The notes under the pieces are model-generated. The model had not been told where the DNA came from, made no database searches, and was given only the letters and a program-made list of their open reading frames with translations. A stretch of DNA of 64,000 nt, from assembly GCA_028564675.1 (NCBI GenBank), contig JAOVVO010000314.1, positions 1 through 64,000 of the forward strand, written 5' to 3'. Below are positions 28,001 through 41,735 of this stretch, in pieces; position 1 is the first letter of the stretch, and every line of letters starts with the position of its first letter. Source of the DNA: Onchocerca lupi (taxonomy: Eukaryota > Nematoda > Chromadorea > Rhabditida > Onchocercidae). The position numbers and the translations under genes are program-made.

Positions 28001-31000
28001 ATATAATGAGCTATTACGACGAAAGAAATAATCCAAAATAAATGATCATTAATATAGAAGCGAAAAAAAGAAAAAAATGATTTCATTAGCTTCAATAAAA
28101 CATCGACTAACTCTACATGAATGAAAAAACCATTAAACCTGTTGGCCTTCCCTTGACCAAAACAATGCTGGTTGCGGCTGTCCTTCTGCCTCACATCGGA
28201 ATCTTGCAGTAGAACCAGAATCAACAAGTATATCACGAGGAGTTTTTGTAAAAGATGGCGCAGCATGTACACGAAGCAGAGCTGATGTTTCTATGCTTCC
28301 GGCTGGATTTTTCGCCTGACATATATATTCCCCCGCATCATTTGATTGAACCCTGGAAAAAAAAACATAAGAAATTTAATTTAAAAAAAAAAAAAAAAGA
28401 AGAAAAACAGCTTCACCCTACATAAATATGTTACGAAGTTTTTTCGTGAAATTGCAGGAATATGATGAGAAGATAAGGATGAAATATAATTAAAGAGGAT
28501 ATGACAGCTTCTAATAGTTTACTTACTTATCAATGCGCAAGCCGCGATTGTCGGATGCAATGTAGGCTCGACCAACGGGCATTTGCTGATTTCTTTTCTT
28601 CCACGATATTGAAGGCATCGGATCACCAGAAACACGACAGTCGAACAACACTGATGATCCCACTTCGACCGTTAAGTTTTGTGGCTTTTGCTGGGATATA
28701 TTATTTATGGCGCAGTGAACAAAAGTTTTTATTATTTATTGGATGAAGAGGTATTTAGTTTAAAAAAAAAAAAAAAAAAATGAATGCTTTTAGATAATAA
28801 TGGAAAATTGTAAAGTGCTGAAGTACGTGATCTTTTTTTCAAAAATTTTACATTTAAGAGTTGCTGTTATTACTATGAAGCACACCATTACATCGAAATA
28901 AACGAAGTGCGTTTTACATTCATTCTTTCAGATATTATTTGCTAATGTTTACTACCAAACTATTGGCAAGACGGACAAAGTATCTAACAATCAAAATTTT
29001 TTGAATAGTAGTGATTATCAATGATATAAACTTACCAAAAAATAAGGCTTTTCATATACAGATAAGCGTGCTGGATTCGATATTCTTTCACCAACCATGT
29101 TTGTTGCCACACACTGATAAAAACCAGCATCAGATCGTTGCACCTGAAGAAGCAAAAATTATAAGAACTTTCTCCTTCATGAACTATTCGATTTTCTGAT
29201 TTGTTTTCTTTTTCTTTTTCTTCTATTTAATCAGAAACATTTTATATATGAAACAACAAAAGGATTTCAAATCTATAATCACCTTTTCAATGACCAGATT
29301 ACCACTTGGATGTAGCACAATACCATCCTCATCCTGAGGACGTAAATCCTGCTCATCTTTACGCCAAGAGACAACTGGCTCTGGAAAACCGCGTGGCGGA
29401 GAACATTCTAAGACCGCCCTGTTGCCAATTACTGCCTATAATAGATATGTACTATTTTCTACTTGCAGTTCAATCCGTATTATTAACATACATGCATTTT
29501 TAAAATCCTCTCCTATGAGTGACCAATTAGATATCAACAATATTAGATAGTTTAAACTGTCAATTCCTAATTACATATTTATTAAAAAAATAAATTTGTC
29601 AAATTTAATAGCATGAAAAGTCTCAGCTAACTTTTGCAATTATAGCAAATTTCAAAACACAGAATTTATTGATGTAACTTAACGAAGATTTTAGAAATTT
29701 CAGCTTCTTTTTTCTAAATTACCTGAATTGGTCTCGGTCTTATCCTGAAATCATCCCGCAACATCGCAATCTTGAGAGATGCTTCTCTTGACCATACTTC
29801 ACCATATTTATTTTTTGCAACGCAATAATATGTCCCCGAATCTGCATCTTTCCCTTTACCTGGAAAGGAATTCATTGACAAATTTTGAATCAGTAAATGA
29901 TTCTCAAAAAAAAAAAAAGAAATCTTCAGTTCTGTCTAAGAAAAAGTCCTTTATATAGTCTTAGCAAGCATTTCTAATTACATATCTGATAACATAACAG
30001 CAATATTGACCACAATATAATTTAATAAAAAAAAAAAAAAAAAACAGGATAGTTCAAAATGATGAATCTCGTTTCACATTCTGGGATCTGGAACATCACC
30101 CACGAAGATAAAGCACAGCAACTATCACAGAATAAAGTGAAACTCAAACAATTCAAATAAAATACTCTATTAGAGCACGATGAAAATTTTCGGGTAATTA
30201 TTACAGTAAATTTTCTGCTGTTTCAGCAACTACATGCCGAATGTGAGCTAACAGTCATCTCTACTCACTATTTAAATCTACCAATTAAACCACTGAAAGT
30301 TTCTAAATTTTGAATTCGGTTTACGCGAAATATATGTAAAAGCAGCTACATTATCAATAATCAACATGCAAAAGTTTGCGAAACTTACCATTATTAACTC
30401 GAAGTAGAAATAAAGCACCGGTATGAAGTACCAAACGATGTGAATTCTTTTCTTCATTATTTGTAATCACTGGTTCTCCATCCTTGAACCATGTAATTTG
30501 TAGATCCGGACCTTTGGCTGCACAATTCAATGTTGCCGGTTCACCTTTTGCGACGATTACATCGAGTGGATGTTCCGTTATTACTGGCATTCCGTCTTCT
30601 GCAAAAAAGAAAAAAAGTCAGAAAATAGAACGCTGAAGAAAAACTTTTACATCAAAAAAATTAAATCTATTCTCTTTAAAGTAATAATTCTACGAATTAT
30701 GATATCAAAATCAAGAAAAAACATGATTTTTAATTGCTGCGAAATTCAATGAATGTGAAGAAGCATTTAATATTGGACGTAAATCAATGATAATCTTGAA
30801 AAATATATTTCAGAAAAAAAGAAAAAGACGGTAATAAAGATGAGAAAAGAATATACGACCAAAAAGAGAGAAATAGCAACGTTGGCACTTTTCTCGAATG
30901 CTATGCATTTTTCATTTCATTTTTGCTTTTTTTTAAAATAAAATTTATTGGAAACAAGCCATCTGCAGAAAATTCATTGCCCTTTTCTTTTTTCCTTCTA

Positions 31001-34000
31001 ATATGAAAGCGTTTTTCATAAATGAAGATTTAAGCATAAATAGCTAATAAAATTTTAATTTCTTCTTGTATGAAATCAGTTCGGAAAATGTTCACAATGA
31101 ATGTGAATTTAGACAGACAGGAAGTGAAGAGATAAAAATTGTTTTATTGCCTTCTTTTTTTAATGATTTTCTTTTTGTTCTGATAGACAGAATGTAATGC
31201 ATAATTGTTTCAAGACGTAAAGTTGGATGCAATCATATTATTGTCCAAATAAACCAGTCTTCTCAGTATAGAAAGATCACTGAAATAATCAGATTTTGCT
31301 TGTTACCTCTCTCTTTCTCCCTTTCTTCTCCTTCTCTATTTCTTCTAAATTTAGTAATAACTTAGTAAGACTAATAATCTATTTGAAAACAATCAACAAT
31401 TTTCATAGATATAAGTTGCTATTTATAGCATATCAAAAAAATAAATAATAATAATTTCCTCCACTAAAGCACCAAACGTTTTTAACCTTGCAGAAGTTGC
31501 CTTTTCGTTTTATCTTATCTACCTCAAACTAATTTTGCTACCCAGTGCTAACCTAATTAGTACTTTGTTACTCCAATGACAACCTAATTATTAGGCAGAT
31601 TTAAAATTAATGATTAAACAGGTGATATCATGAGTATTATGCTCCAATAAATTGATACTTGCTAATACATAATTTAAAGTTAAATTAACTAAAAATAAAT
31701 TATGTCGAATGGTCAAATTGATGATAATTTTGAATACAACACTGAGAAATATGAACTTATCAGTGATAAAATTAATTTTTCGGACTATATTACCTTATCG
31801 AAACAAATCATATAATATAATCTTTTCCCAAATTATTCTATCTTATTCGTCAATACTGCGTCATTTTTTCATCTTTTTCAAGAAAAAGAAAAAACCAGTA
31901 TTTCTTTACATTTATTTTGTCAATAATTTCATATTTTATTCAATAAATGAGAATAAAAAAAAAAAGAAAGCTACACTGAATTCTATCAAAAAAGGTATCG
32001 GTTGTAGCTTTTAGAAATAATTTCAACATTCTACCACCGCATAACTTCTTCCCTTCATATTTCAGTACTTAAAGTATAAGAATTATCATGGAAAATTATT
32101 TATTTAATTGCAGTAACTTTTCTTTCCCAAGCATTTTTCTTGCTTAGATGATATCAGCAAATAAAATTTATTTCAAATGTGTAAAAGAATAACGAGAAAG
32201 AGAGCTGCAGAAGTATTTCAGTTGCTGCAACAGTGTAAAATTTAATTATTTATAGCAATAATTTTAGGAATGAAAATTTCTTAATTGAAGTGACAAATGC
32301 TAACGCAGCATCTTATCAATATTAAATATTACTTTTACACAACAATGATTATATATATTAAGAGTTAACTTAGTGAATCCAATAATACTATTCAGTGTGC
32401 ATTAACTTCGAACGAACCAAATTCTCCATATATTAAAAGCGTTTACGACATTATACGTCAACTTCAATTAGCACATCTACTCTAATCATAAAACACGTCG
32501 AACTACGAAATCGGATCTCTTATTTGATCTGAAATTTATGATCTCAATCTCATGAATTAAATAGCTGATACTATCAAAAAAGAATTTTTGAATTTTTATG
32601 ATTTTCCAAATATTTGAAAAATGTCAATTATATTTTAACAAATTATCTTGCAAAATAAACCGATGCACATATTAGAACAAATTAGAAACGGATATACTAA
32701 TGTGGGTATCTAAAGCAGGTGCAACTTTCAAATCAAATGAAATATATGGAAAAAAAATTTCCATGATGATTATACGATAAACAATAACATCAGATCGATT
32801 TTTTAATCATTTCGTTCTACTTTTGTAAATAATTTTATTCTAAGCATTCTCACAATAGTACCAGCTGCAAGATGACAAAAAGAACTGCATTTTCCGCCTC
32901 AAATTTTTACAAATTTATCACTAATCTTCGTGGATATCAGAATTAGTCGAAGAACTGAAACGAAACTTTCTTTCCGTTACTACGTTATACCAAATCTTAG
33001 TAATCTGAAATTTTCAGCGTCTTCTTCACTGCTCAAGGATGACACTTTCTTGCAAAAGGTTACCACCGATTTTAAACTTCACAGTTCAGTTCGATTTCTC
33101 ATCATAGTAGCTTAAATTTCTTCCATCAACATTACTAGAGATATCGAAGAAATATCCGAAATAACCCAACTAAAATATCGAAGTATCATATTTTTGGCCA
33201 TTTTGCTATAGGTTGGAGAAAAACAATCAACATAATTTTTTTTTTTTTTTAAAGGCGCAAATAAGGAAAAATCTAAAGCATAAATCTCTAATCTAATCGA
33301 GGATAAACAACACATAAATTATCCTTTCAAAAAATATAAAATACAGCAAGATAGATTTATAGAGGACAATCATCACTGATGGCGAAATCAGATAAGCAAT
33401 GAATGTGACTAATTATCATCATCAGATAAACCGATAAGACTAACAAAATAATAAGAATTTTTCATTTTCATTTCTTTTTTTTTATCACGGCACACAATAT
33501 TTCCGATCATTTCAACTAGATGTGCATGTCATACATATGTTCAACATGGAAAGAAAGTAAACGATGAAAAGACAAAGCAGTTGGCTTAAATGTACTAAAC
33601 AAATAAAAAAGCTTCCAGAATTCAAAAATTAATATCCAATCTATATAATATTTCAGAAGAAATTCGTACTTCTACTATGTTTACTTCAGGCTTATAGCAT
33701 TTTCGATAAAGCTTTTAACAACAATAACTTTCTCATAATAAATTATTTATTTCCAACAAACACATCAACTCTGCATTCACCTATTTCTTGAAGAGATACA
33801 TCTTTTATCGAATTTTCTCTAATCTATTCATCAGAAATTATTCTATAAAGTGAGTAATTGCACAAGAATATATTTAGTAGATCTATTAGAAAAAGTGTAA
33901 TATCAGTATAAAAAAAAAAAAACCACAAATCGTTATATGCTTGCTTAAATCAGCTTATTCATATAATTACTGAAAGGCTTATTCATTACATACACTTAGC

Positions 34001-34326
34001 AAAAAGCAAAAGCTCCATGCATTCATTGCTTTTTTATAAATTATGGATTTTTTTTTTTTTTTTTTTTTTTTTAAGAAAGTTGGTGAAGAGGAAAAAGAGG
34101 CAAGAAGCAAACGCTGAAAATTTTTCAATAATACCTCTTTTATGTCATAAAGCTCTAAAGCTAATTTTTACTTTAAAATAGCAGTAGGGATATTATAAAA
34201 GAACTAACCAGTCGTTTCATCGGCATTACTAATTCCCATTGATAATAGCAATGATAATAAAATAATAATGGAAGCAGTGGAATACTTTGAAGTGTTATAA
34301 ACTGTTGCTGTTGTATGACAAAACAT
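13007..34326 (-). CDS. sax-3: SAX-3 / Roundabout (Robo) axon-guidance receptor
   Basis: Twenty-three exons join in phase to 1339 residues (C. elegans SAX-3 is about 1270): 34326-34209, 30598-30389, 29859-29723, 29435-29283, 29143-29036, 28690-28527, 28352-28139, 27900-27729, 19043-18827, 18554-18472, 18278-18088, 17981-17816, 17469-17342, 17048-16796, 16272-16157, 16081-15910, 15807-15625, 15289-14952, 14682-14409, 14231-14104, 13982-13823, 13641-13384, 13083-13007. Order: signal peptide (about 1-34), five Ig domains (about 45-530, each with a YxC motif), three fibronectin type III domains (about 545-870), TM helix (897-918), cytoplasmic tail. The tail holds HYHYAALT, a CC1-like YATTTLV (about 1047-1053) and a CC2-like IPPPPP (about 1159-1164), the latter known in Robo for Ena/VASP binding. 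By family, it is the Slit receptor of migrating axons and cells. An in-frame stop precedes the ATG. The first intron is 3.6 kb and the eighth 8.7 kb. Confidence 0.96.
13258..13306. repeat. Short direct repeat in the last sax-3 intron
   Basis: The word CCTTTAAATGGTTCAAA occurs twice about 30 bases apart (from about 13259 and 13288), separated by T-rich sequence. It lies in the intron before the final sax-3 exon and has no obvious function. Confidence 0.7.
19861..20232 (-). CDS. Probable two-exon nested gene, unknown function
   Basis: Two exons (20232-20057 and 19978-19861) join across a 78-base intron with a GTATTA donor and a CTCACAG acceptor, giving 97 residues that end in a clean TAA. The N-terminus is free of acidic residues for about 35 residues and rich in Arg, His, Ser and Cys, which would fit a mitochondrial targeting sequence. 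The C-terminal part has an ordered look (NPLTTYYGIWDG, then FFIVPLRTAV) and does not resemble low-complexity read-through. I do not recognise the family. It lies on the same strand as sax-3, inside its largest intron. It could instead be an alternative exon pair of sax-3, although the in-frame stop argues against that, or a chance frame. Confidence 0.45.
22440..23700. promoter_or_regulatory. GC-elevated island in the large sax-3 intron
   Basis: Compared with the surrounding AT-rich intron, this stretch has more C and G, including CpG-rich words near 23560-23585 (GGGTCGCCGACGACGACG). Several frames of 60-117 codons overlap on both strands without splice partners or recognisable domains. It could be an internal promoter, an enhancer or an undetected transcript. 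The assignment is inference from composition only. Confidence 0.25.
30599..34208. other. First intron of sax-3 (3.6 kb)
   Basis: AT-rich sequence between the signal-peptide exon and the first Ig exon. It has homopolymer runs (for example a T run near 34050-34071) and no coding exon that I can support. A long intron right after the signal peptide is a common place for regulatory elements; nothing specific is visible. Confidence 0.6.
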
Positions 34327-34801
34327 ATTTCGTTTAGAAAACTATTCGTTAGAAATGATTGTTTATTGCATTGTTGTTGATGATAAAATAAGCGAAAATT
34401 GATGCAGTAGAAGAGAGATAAAAAGAAAGGCAATAAAGTATTGTTGTAGATGTCCAGCTTAGTTGGACTTGAACTCTTCGCCTGAGTTACAAACCAACTC
34501 TCGAGCTACTAAGGGTCATTCCTTGACCTATAACTGTCCACCACCACCAATACCATGCAGAACACTTAATAGAACTAATAATAAGTTACACTGTGTACAA
34601 CCATTCACCACCAACGCCAACTGCTTTCATGACTGCACCAATTACTATCATTGATTCTGATGTCTTCGATTCGATACCAATTTCTCTCTCTTCTCCCTTT
34701 CTCTTTCTCTGAAATAAATAAACAACAGATGAAGAAATTTTCGTGAAAATAATAGCGAATCCTGACGTCCGAGCAATAGTAGCATGATGATAACAATAAT
34801 A

Positions 34802-34814
34802 ATAATGATAATGA

Positions 34815-34871
<57 letters not shown>
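34802..34871. repeat. (AAT)n microsatellite upstream of sax-3
   Basis: About 17 clean AAT copies (34818-34871) follow a degenerate AAT/GAT lead-in. The minus-strand frames here that encode runs of Leu or Ile are only translations of this repeat. It is about 500 bases upstream of the sax-3 start codon. Confidence 0.95.
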
Positions 34872-34872
<1 letters not shown>

Positions 34873-36818
34873 AGACTGACTGCAAATGTGTAATATGATA
34901 TCGTACTCTCTGTTAACAGTCAAATATGTGACCCTGTCGCAAGTGGCGACACTAATATACTCTCTTTTCTTGTTGACGATAATTGTTGATGGATCTCACT
35001 AATACTTTGCGCAATGTCACCTGAAATTCATCAAAATACATTCAGTATTAGACGTATTATGGTAAATAGTGATGGGTACGACACGTCAATGATGCTGACT
35101 TTCATTGGAGCACATAATATACGTGATGGATAAAAATAAGAGATTATCGTATCAGTAATTAATGACAAAGAATTTAAATTTAAATTTTTATTATACATCC
35201 AAAAAAATAACAATGCTTAAAATACTATTCTAACGGATAAAATAATTTCCTAAAGCTATCTTCTTTTTTCAACTTTTGTTATTTCATTAATTAATAACAC
35301 TTTTTTCTTCTTTTTCCTTTCTTTTTTTTCATTTTCCATCATCTTTAGAGCTACAGAACATATATTATTTTCTATAATTTCTCAATCACAGCTTATGTAC
35401 TATACTACTGATAATCTTTATTGCCTTTCATTTTGGAGTGGAGCGAACTTTTCCTCCTATATCACAATCAATTAACTTCAACTCCAAATGCTCACTAATT
35501 ACATCGAAATTTTCATGTCATAAGATTAAAGAAGGCATTGTTACTTCAATTTCAATAAATTTTAAAAAGCGAAAGAGATAGAATCATCGGTGGAGGCTTA
35601 GGAATGGATGGAAGACTAAGACTTCTTTTTTGGAATCCAACCAATTAGTAGTGGAATAGAAATTGCCGAAAACGGGAAGCGAAATGGGGCCAAAGGGAGA
35701 GGAAGAAGGATCCGTACGATACGACACTCTCCGGAGGAGCTGCAGCACCTGTGCAACACAACAATACATGCATGAATCAGCAGCAGCAGCAGCAGCTATC
35801 TGTAATGCATTCTCGTTGTTGCTCTCATTGATGTTTAATCGGCAAGGTCAGAAAACGCAATTTCACCAAAACCAACCCAACAAAAATGTTCAAACTCGGA
35901 ATTCAAATCATGCAATGATGACTATTGTCCCCTCCTCCTATTTCTTGTAATTGATTTATTCATTATGATTAAATTTGACAAAAGTATTGAATTACCTATT
36001 TCAGTAAGTATTTTTTTCTAAAAAAGAAAACTTTAAATTAATGGAGAATTGTATGACTTGGAAATGTGAAAAAAAGGGAAAAAAAACTTCTGCCATGAAA
36101 AAGTCTTTTTCTTTTGGTGACCAAAAAATGAAGTTAACATCATATTATTTGGTCGAAACATTTTCGGGCAAATCAATTTATTCCCGCGGGAATATTCGGT
36201 ATGCTTCAGTATCACATGCACTAGTGGATGGATACACGCGTAATGTCACGGACGTAATATTTCTAAATTCCGTTAACTCTTTTCAATTTCTGCCTTTTTT
36301 TTTATAAAATAAAAAAGAAAAAGAAAGTAGAAAATCACTGCAAACAAATCAGTGAAACTGTTATCAATCGCAATCATTGATGCGATCTACTGATGAAATT
36401 TACTATCCCGAAAAATCAGTTTGCCCAGATTAAAATTTTGTTTCTCTTATAATCCGAATACTATATATTGATTAAAATCTTATGTGAAATCGAAATTGCA
36501 AGATGGAATTTCTGGAAATTATGTAATAATGAGACTAATTTCTGGATGATATAAAAAAGAAGCAACTAACAATTCTCGCAAATGTTGACGAACAGCTAAT
36601 AATAACACAAACATTACGAAATTTCGTTAAGATAATTACATTTTAGCAAAAAGCAAAAAATACAAATCAATAAATAAACCAACAAATAAATCAATAAATA
36701 AATAAAAGAATAAGATTTGGAAAAGTGCGATAAAGAGGAAGTAATAGTAGTTATTTGGTAAAGAAGAAGACGAAGGAAAGAAGACGACGACGGTCACCTC
36801 ATCGCCTCTTCGATCCTC

Positions 36819-36856
36819 TCTGAGAGAGAAGGAGAGAGAGAGAGGGAGAGAGAAAC
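36819..36856. repeat. GA-rich polypurine tract
   Basis: An imperfect (GA)n run broken by GG steps, followed by short purine sequence, about 2.5 kb upstream of the sax-3 start. GA tracts can be promoter elements or form unusual DNA structures; only the repeat is seen. Confidence 0.85.
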
Positions 36857-38697
36857 GAATGAAAGAGTCCCTCTCGACGACGACTATCCCTTTTTCAATG
36901 CTCGTCACCTACCTTACAAAGCATGTCTTGAGAATGCTATCGTTATTAAAGCTTGCTATTACTTGCAAACTGCTAGCAAGCTGCTTGCATCCGTCCTTAC
37001 TTAATATATCATGCAGTTTGCATACATGCATCATTAGTAACCTTTATTGCGGCTCAAAATTTTTGTATAATAAACAATGCAAGTATTGCATGTCATTTCA
37101 ATAACCTACACGAAATTCTTTCAACACATTGCTTCCGAAGTGGACAGGTGAGCGATCGATAGTAGGTCGAAATATCAAAGAATATATTTTTGAATAGATC
37201 AAACGGAATAGCATCATTTTGCACATTTGGATGAGGTCACGTATTGCACGCAGTCACGTTATTGCCGAGCAAACACGGTAAACACTTTTTCATTTCATTG
37301 ACTAGTAGATGTGGTCGTAACTCCAGAGACAAGATCATTTAGGCTCATAAACAATGGACTTCTGGAGCTTTGACATTCCCACCACATTTCATTGATTTTA
37401 AGCAATTCTATTGATTCAAACTGACCTCTAAATATTGACCTCTGTTCTCACCAAAACAAAACTTCAACACATAAATTTATATTAGTAATAATATATTAGT
37501 AATAATAATGTTTCAAAATCATCCAAATGAACAGAGTACAAAAAAATTGAATTAAGGTGGGAAAAAATGAAAGGTAATTAGAATTATCTGTTGTCATATG
37601 ATGGGTTACGTCACATGTCATATGGATGTCCACTTGCTGATTGTGCAATTAGTAATTCCTGAACGTAAATTATGCATAGAATTAGTCGAACAGTCCGTCA
37701 GCTGACTTCTAGATCGAACTATTAGATATGTCTGATCAACAACATTTGAAAATTTCCAACCTTGAAAGTCAGAGAATACAACCATATATATCAGAGGGCA
37801 AATTCATTCTAATCAAAAAGAACTGTTTTAGCGAAAGCGAAAGCCAGAAGCCACAATATTTTCTTGGTTGGAAAGTGTGCGAACTTTTTTAGTTGACATA
37901 TTCTGGAATATTTTGACAGTGATTGATGCTAATATTGATGAGTTAATTTCTATTTCAGCAAATGCCTTATTCAAATCTTTAACAATATCTTTCATTCAAG
38001 TGATAAAAGTTGAAAATTACGATTGATATATGACTTTTTTTGTCTCGTATCTATCAATTATTTTGCGAAATATTTCTTATCAAAGATTAATATGAGTTAG
38101 CAAAATACTGTATAATAATATCAGTGATCAAATTACAATCAGAATTTTTGTTTCATTCGTCGTATAAATATTTAAAAAAAAAAAATTCTCGACAAATCAG
38201 TGGAAAGTAAATGGATAGTCAGCGATGTCGGCTGTAAAACGATGACAAACCGACCGAATATCAATAAAAATCAACTATCTCGAGGATATTTGTTCTTAGT
38301 CTTAGGTGAATATCAGAAGAATTGATAATCAATTATAATGATAGATAGTTTGATAGCAAGATGATGAGATGAGATGAAGCGGGAAGAAGAAAGGGGAGGA
38401 AAAGCATCCCAGAACTGAACAAACAGGTCGATGTGTTAACAGGGACTCGTAATATTGGTTTGATGGAGCCTTTCTCTTTTGGTCCTCTCATTTTCAATTA
38501 ATTCATCCATCCATCCATCCAAGTGAACAACCAACCACTCTTCTTCACTTCTCCTCTCCGATATAACCACAATTTGAGAAAATGCTTTGCTACATACACA
38601 CTCTGCTCATTCATTCCAGTATTAAACTATTAACCCATGATTCCTATCTGTGCTATGGTACTGGTTGAGGTGACTATTCAGATACTACTTCAACACT

Positions 38698-38981
38698 GAT
38701 TTAGAAACAATCGAAAAAGATTAAAATCTGGTAAGCTATCAAATAGGTCAGAGGAAATGGAAGGATTGAGATTCGCGACTCATATAGGATTATATTGAAA
38801 TGAGCATCTGTGTCACTGGTACTTCATCAGTTGGTATCAGCTTACTATCAGATATTGCTAAGTCTCATTTAGAAACTTGATTCTTTGCTTACACAGTAAT
38901 CGAAAAAGATTAAAATCAGATGAATTGTCAAATAGGTCAGAGAGAAATAAATGGACGAACTGATTGAGATTTGGATGTTTA
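38698..38981. repeat. Diverged direct repeat, two copies
   Basis: Two copies of about 75-80 bases start near 38698 and 38898. Both carry TCGAAAAAGATTAAAATC, then CAAATAGGTCAGAG, then a GATTGAGAT(T) word in the same order, with substitutions and small gaps between them. Unrelated sequence of about 120 bases separates the copies. Origin unknown. Confidence 0.75.
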
Positions 38982-39541
38982 TCCTCAGATCATCCACATA
39001 TTTTCAATATTTTTCCAAAAAATGAAAATTAGCAAAATAGAATATTTTGAACGATATGTTTGCAGAGGCTTCTGTCTGCTTGTTCAAAAGTTCGGAAAGC
39101 ATTGTAAACGGACATTTTCTCTATGAATCGGAAAATTCCTATGCCATAGCTCTGAATGCTGAAACTTTATCATTATTTTTTTTCCTATCATCATTTTTTA
39201 GACGATTCTATTTGCTTAAAAATAGCCAAAATTGCAATCATATATTCTTTGCAGACAATAATTATGGACAAATTGATGGTTCGAATTACACACAAATTAC
39301 AGCGAACATATTTTAAACCGAGCACAGTAGAACATTTCAGGCAATCCGGAATGATACCACTATATCATGTCAGCTGTGTTCAGTTGTTAAGACAACTGTT
39401 TGCCTTATCAAAGGATTCTGATAGAATGACCATAGACCAATATAAATGATAGATGAAATATATTGAGAAAAAAAATGAATGAATTTGAAAACGAAATATC
39501 AAAATTTCGGATGGATGATTCTTGAGGAATTTTTATGATTA

Positions 39542-39665
39542 GATATCAAATAAATATATTAGATATCAAATAAATATAGTCATTGATATATCAAAATTGT
39601 CATATGAATTCTTGAGCAATGATATGAAATAATGATAAGAATGAAATAAATATAGTCATTGATAT
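39542..39665. repeat. Local direct repeats
   Basis: The phrase TTAGATATCAAATAAATATA occurs twice in tandem, and ATAAATATAGTCATTGATAT occurs twice about 80 bases apart. This looks like local slippage or old tandem duplication in AT-rich DNA. Confidence 0.7.
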
Positions 39666-40270
39666 TTAAGAAGAGAAATAATGCAAAATGATAATTAAGT
39701 CTCTATTTGCCTATCGTTATTGTTTACGAAAAGCTTAAAGTTGAAAATATAATCAGAGAAATGGCAAAATGAAGATTTATGCATTGTTCGTTCGAGAACA
39801 GAATAATCGAAAAAGCCATGTGCTGTGTAGACGAATATCCCAAAATCGCTTTTCATTACAACCATTGGGTGATGACTAAATGAAGGGTTATTACGGAGAC
39901 AGATCAGTCTCGACTCTCGAGGATGTAAATTCTACATAACAACAATTAGCTTTACTCACACTTCTATTCAGTAATAACCACTAGTAATTATTATGGCAAT
40001 AGTATTAAATTGATCGATGAAAAGATAAAGCAAGTTGTCTTTCAACAATCCTTTCATCCTTTATATATATATTCAAGATTTATCAGAAATGATCTTGGAT
40101 AGATATCATCATCATCTCCTCCATTGACCACTTGATAGTGTCATAAGCTTTCTGATTTGCCGCATAATATTTCGTAACTTTCCTTCCCAAATTGCTCAGA
40201 TCTCTTTAAAAAAGAAAAAATAAAATAAAATTTAGTTTGGTTAAGCAATTATTCCTGCTTTAAATTTTTT

Positions 40271-40352
40271 CTATAAATTTATTTTATAAATTTAATTTTT
40301 TATAAATTTGATTTATAAATTTATAAATTTTTATAAATTTTATAAATTTTTT
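40271..40352. repeat. TTTATAAA-type tandem repeat
   Basis: Eight or so imperfect copies of the near-palindromic word TTTATAAAT follow one another in about 80 bases. It is AT-only simple sequence. Confidence 0.85.
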
Positions 40353-41025
40353 TTAGAGCTAAAAAAGTTATCTTTACTTAAAGGAAATAAAGATATTTAA
40401 CAAAGGAGATAAAATTTATTCAATACATGATAATTATTGAAGTTGTTCATTTAACAATCACTTCAGTACATTTAATAAAAGAATGACATCTGAAATAATC
40501 TTTGTTAATAATCCTATATTCAACAGAACCTGATTGATTAAAATCATTTAACAATTCCTGCTTAAATTTCATTCGCAGCCTATAAGTGAGAATTATCATT
40601 AAATGAAATGCGATACAAGAAAGTTAATAAAATTTCAAAAATTTGCTGCAATCTTATAAATTTTATCTTGCTGGAACTGTTTTTCTTTTTTTTTTTTTTC
40701 GTTCTAAATTCTACTATACATCAAGAAAATCTTGGTGATTGATTTCAAAAGATAAAGAAAAAAAAAAAACAGAACAAAAAATGAAATTTGGAAAATGACT
40801 AATTCTGATTTCAAGCTTTCTTTTTCCAAATAATGGGTTGTTTAAAATAAGGAACTAATTGATATCAACTCAATAATTTGGTTTTATCATTTTCAAATTA
40901 TATATATATAAGGCTAATCATATGATTTGTCAGCCAAATTTTCATTTCGAAAATATCAATTTTATTCTGAAACTTATTCCAGCAAATTCAGTCGATTTTC
41001 TAAGCGTTTTTTGTTAAATACAATT

Positions 41026-41065
41026 ATACGATCTCGTATAAGCAAGCAATTATACGATCTCGTAT
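41026..41065. repeat. Tandem pair of 14-bp inverted repeats
   Basis: The word ATACGATCTCGTAT occurs at 41026-41039 and again at 41052-41065. Each copy is an inverted repeat with six-base arms (ATACGA / TCGTAT) around a two-base centre, and both share the flank CAATT. The geometry resembles a pair of dimeric protein-binding sites 26 bases apart. That reading is inference. Confidence 0.6.
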
Positions 41066-41577
41066 TTTGATAAAGATAAAAATTTGATGACTTGAAAAGT
41101 GGAAACTGTCCCGCAAAAAAATGAGGCATTAGATTGAAATTCTACTGAAGAAAAAAGTAGTCGCATCAATCCATCACATAGAAAAAAATTTTAATCTCTG
41201 AAAACCATTTAAATTTATTGAAAAAAAAAATCTCATCAAAAGGTCAACTGAAAAAAATAACCATTATGTAAGCTATAAAGGTAGAACGAAAGGTAAATTT
41301 AAAAAATATAATATGGTTCAAATAAAGGCGAAAATCAATGGTACTTTGAAAAGGCCTTAAAAGGGAAAAGAAAAAAAAAAGTTAATTGCACCTGAGAAAG
41401 TCTATCTCATAGATAGGAACTTCTTATCGTAATCACAAATTGGTCGATTTATTAAAAATGAAAAATTAAAAACTAACATGAACATCTTCCATAATGTGAC
41501 TTCCTTCAAATATTGGCATTTTTATTGATTGTGAATGTAATGATAATATAACAAAGATTTCATTGTCAAAAAATCTG

Positions 41578-41671
41578 AAAATAATAATAATAATTATCAC
41601 AATAACAATAACAGTAATAGTAATGATATCAGTAATAATAATTATAATAACAATGATAATAATATCATAAC

Positions 41672-41714
<43 letters not shown>

Positions 41715-41735
41715 TTACCATCATCATTATTACTA
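41578..41735. repeat. Imperfect AAT microsatellite
   Basis: AAT copies mixed with AAC, GAT and AGT variants, with a clean run near 41672-41714, ending in an inverted segment rich in ATT. Confidence 0.93.

Noticed and set aside
34586..34923. Minus-strand frames encoding long Ile or Leu runs
   Set aside because: They are translations of the AAT microsatellite and neighbouring simple sequence.
35663..35950. 95-codon plus-strand frame with an alanine run
   Set aside because: The alanine run comes from a short AGC repeat, and the frame has no recognisable features. The region is more likely sax-3 upstream sequence.
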